Assembly: GCA_009887135.1 (NCBI GenBank)
Contig: QXYA01000146.1
Coordinates: 1-5,072, forward strand
Direction of reading: 5' to 3'
DNA length: 5,072 nucleotides
Source: Candidatus Poseidoniales archaeon
GTDB lineage: Archaea > Thermoplasmatota > Poseidoniia > Poseidoniales > Poseidoniaceae
The translations under genes and the position numbers were made by a program. The stretch's first letter is position 1. Each line of letters begins with the position of its first letter. Shown piece by piece: positions 4,932-5,072 of this stretch. Below the pieces are notes generated by a model, which was not told the DNA's origin, made no database searches, and was given only the letters and a program-made list of their open reading frames with translations.

Positions 4932-5072
4932 TGTCAAAGAAATGGGTTTTGTTGACCAATGATGATGGAATCGAAGCGCCTGGATTCGAGATGCTAGTAA
5001 AGTCCCTGAACAAGAGAGGGATTGCAATCATTGCTTTTGCTCCATCGACGAATAAATCAGCATGTAGCATGC
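4928..5072 (+). CDS. surE: SurE 5'/3'-nucleotidase, N-terminal fragment (cut by window end)
   Basis: The frame starting at 4928 encodes 48 residues to the window edge with no stop. It opens MMSKKWVLLTNDDGIEAPGF, the hallmark N-terminus of SurE, a metal-dependent phosphatase that removes phosphate from nucleoside monophosphates and related substrates in the cytosol. Asp12 and Asp13 of NDDG are the expected metal ligands. Ser44 in TNKSA aligns with the conserved Ser that also contributes to the metal site; the later Asn ligand lies beyond the window. The family's usual APD before this Ser is APS here, a mild variation. Full-length SurE is about 250 aa, so roughly a fifth is visible. The ATG overlaps the DMT stop (ATGA) with a good ribosome binding site, making it the third gene of the operon. 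The immediately following ATG at 4931 is an alternative start. Confidence 0.92.
   Translation, partial: MMSKKWVLLTNDDGIEAPGFEMLVKSLNKRGIAIIAFAPSTNKSACSM

Overview
The window looks like chromosomal DNA from a free-living archaeon, most plausibly a marine euryarchaeote of the Marine Group II / Poseidoniales type. The evidence is moderate. All three minus-strand genes have an AT-rich TATA-like box centred about 26 nt upstream of the start codon and no close Shine-Dalgarno, the pattern of leaderless archaeal transcripts. The DNA is of moderate GC, and the genes are typical of compact marine heterotrophs: a large OPT-family peptide transporter, an EamA/DMT permease and SurE. There is no rRNA, tRNA or phylogenetic marker gene to settle the taxonomy.

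Layout. Positions 1-127 hold no convincing gene but contain a striking 90-bp interrupted palindrome (33-122). Positions 128-1479 hold three minus-strand genes separated by real intergenic gaps: a SLOG-fold (YspA/DUF2493-like) nucleotide-ligand-binding protein (1027-1479), then an 82-aa and a 101-aa small protein, each with two predicted membrane helices. The gaps between them contain a near-perfect 24-bp palindrome (961-984), a second hairpin (562-605) flanked by repeated motifs, and an 11-bp-period tandem repeat (495-514). Positions 1480-1590 are a divergent promoter region. From 1591 to the right edge there is a tight plus-strand operon: OPT transporter, EamA/DMT permease, and the 5' end of surE. 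Successive genes overlap by 4 nt (GTGA and ATGA), so translation is probably coupled.

How they may work together. The right-hand operon joins uptake of peptides (OPT) to a metabolite permease (DMT) and a nucleoside-monophosphate phosphatase (SurE), a plausible nutrient scavenging and turnover unit. The left-hand cluster is less clear. A SLOG protein followed by two co-directional two-helix membrane proteins resembles, in outline only, the published SLOG plus two-helix effector (SLATT) conflict systems. The separate promoters and wide gaps argue against a single operon. I see no CRISPR array, transposase, integrase, rRNA or tRNA.
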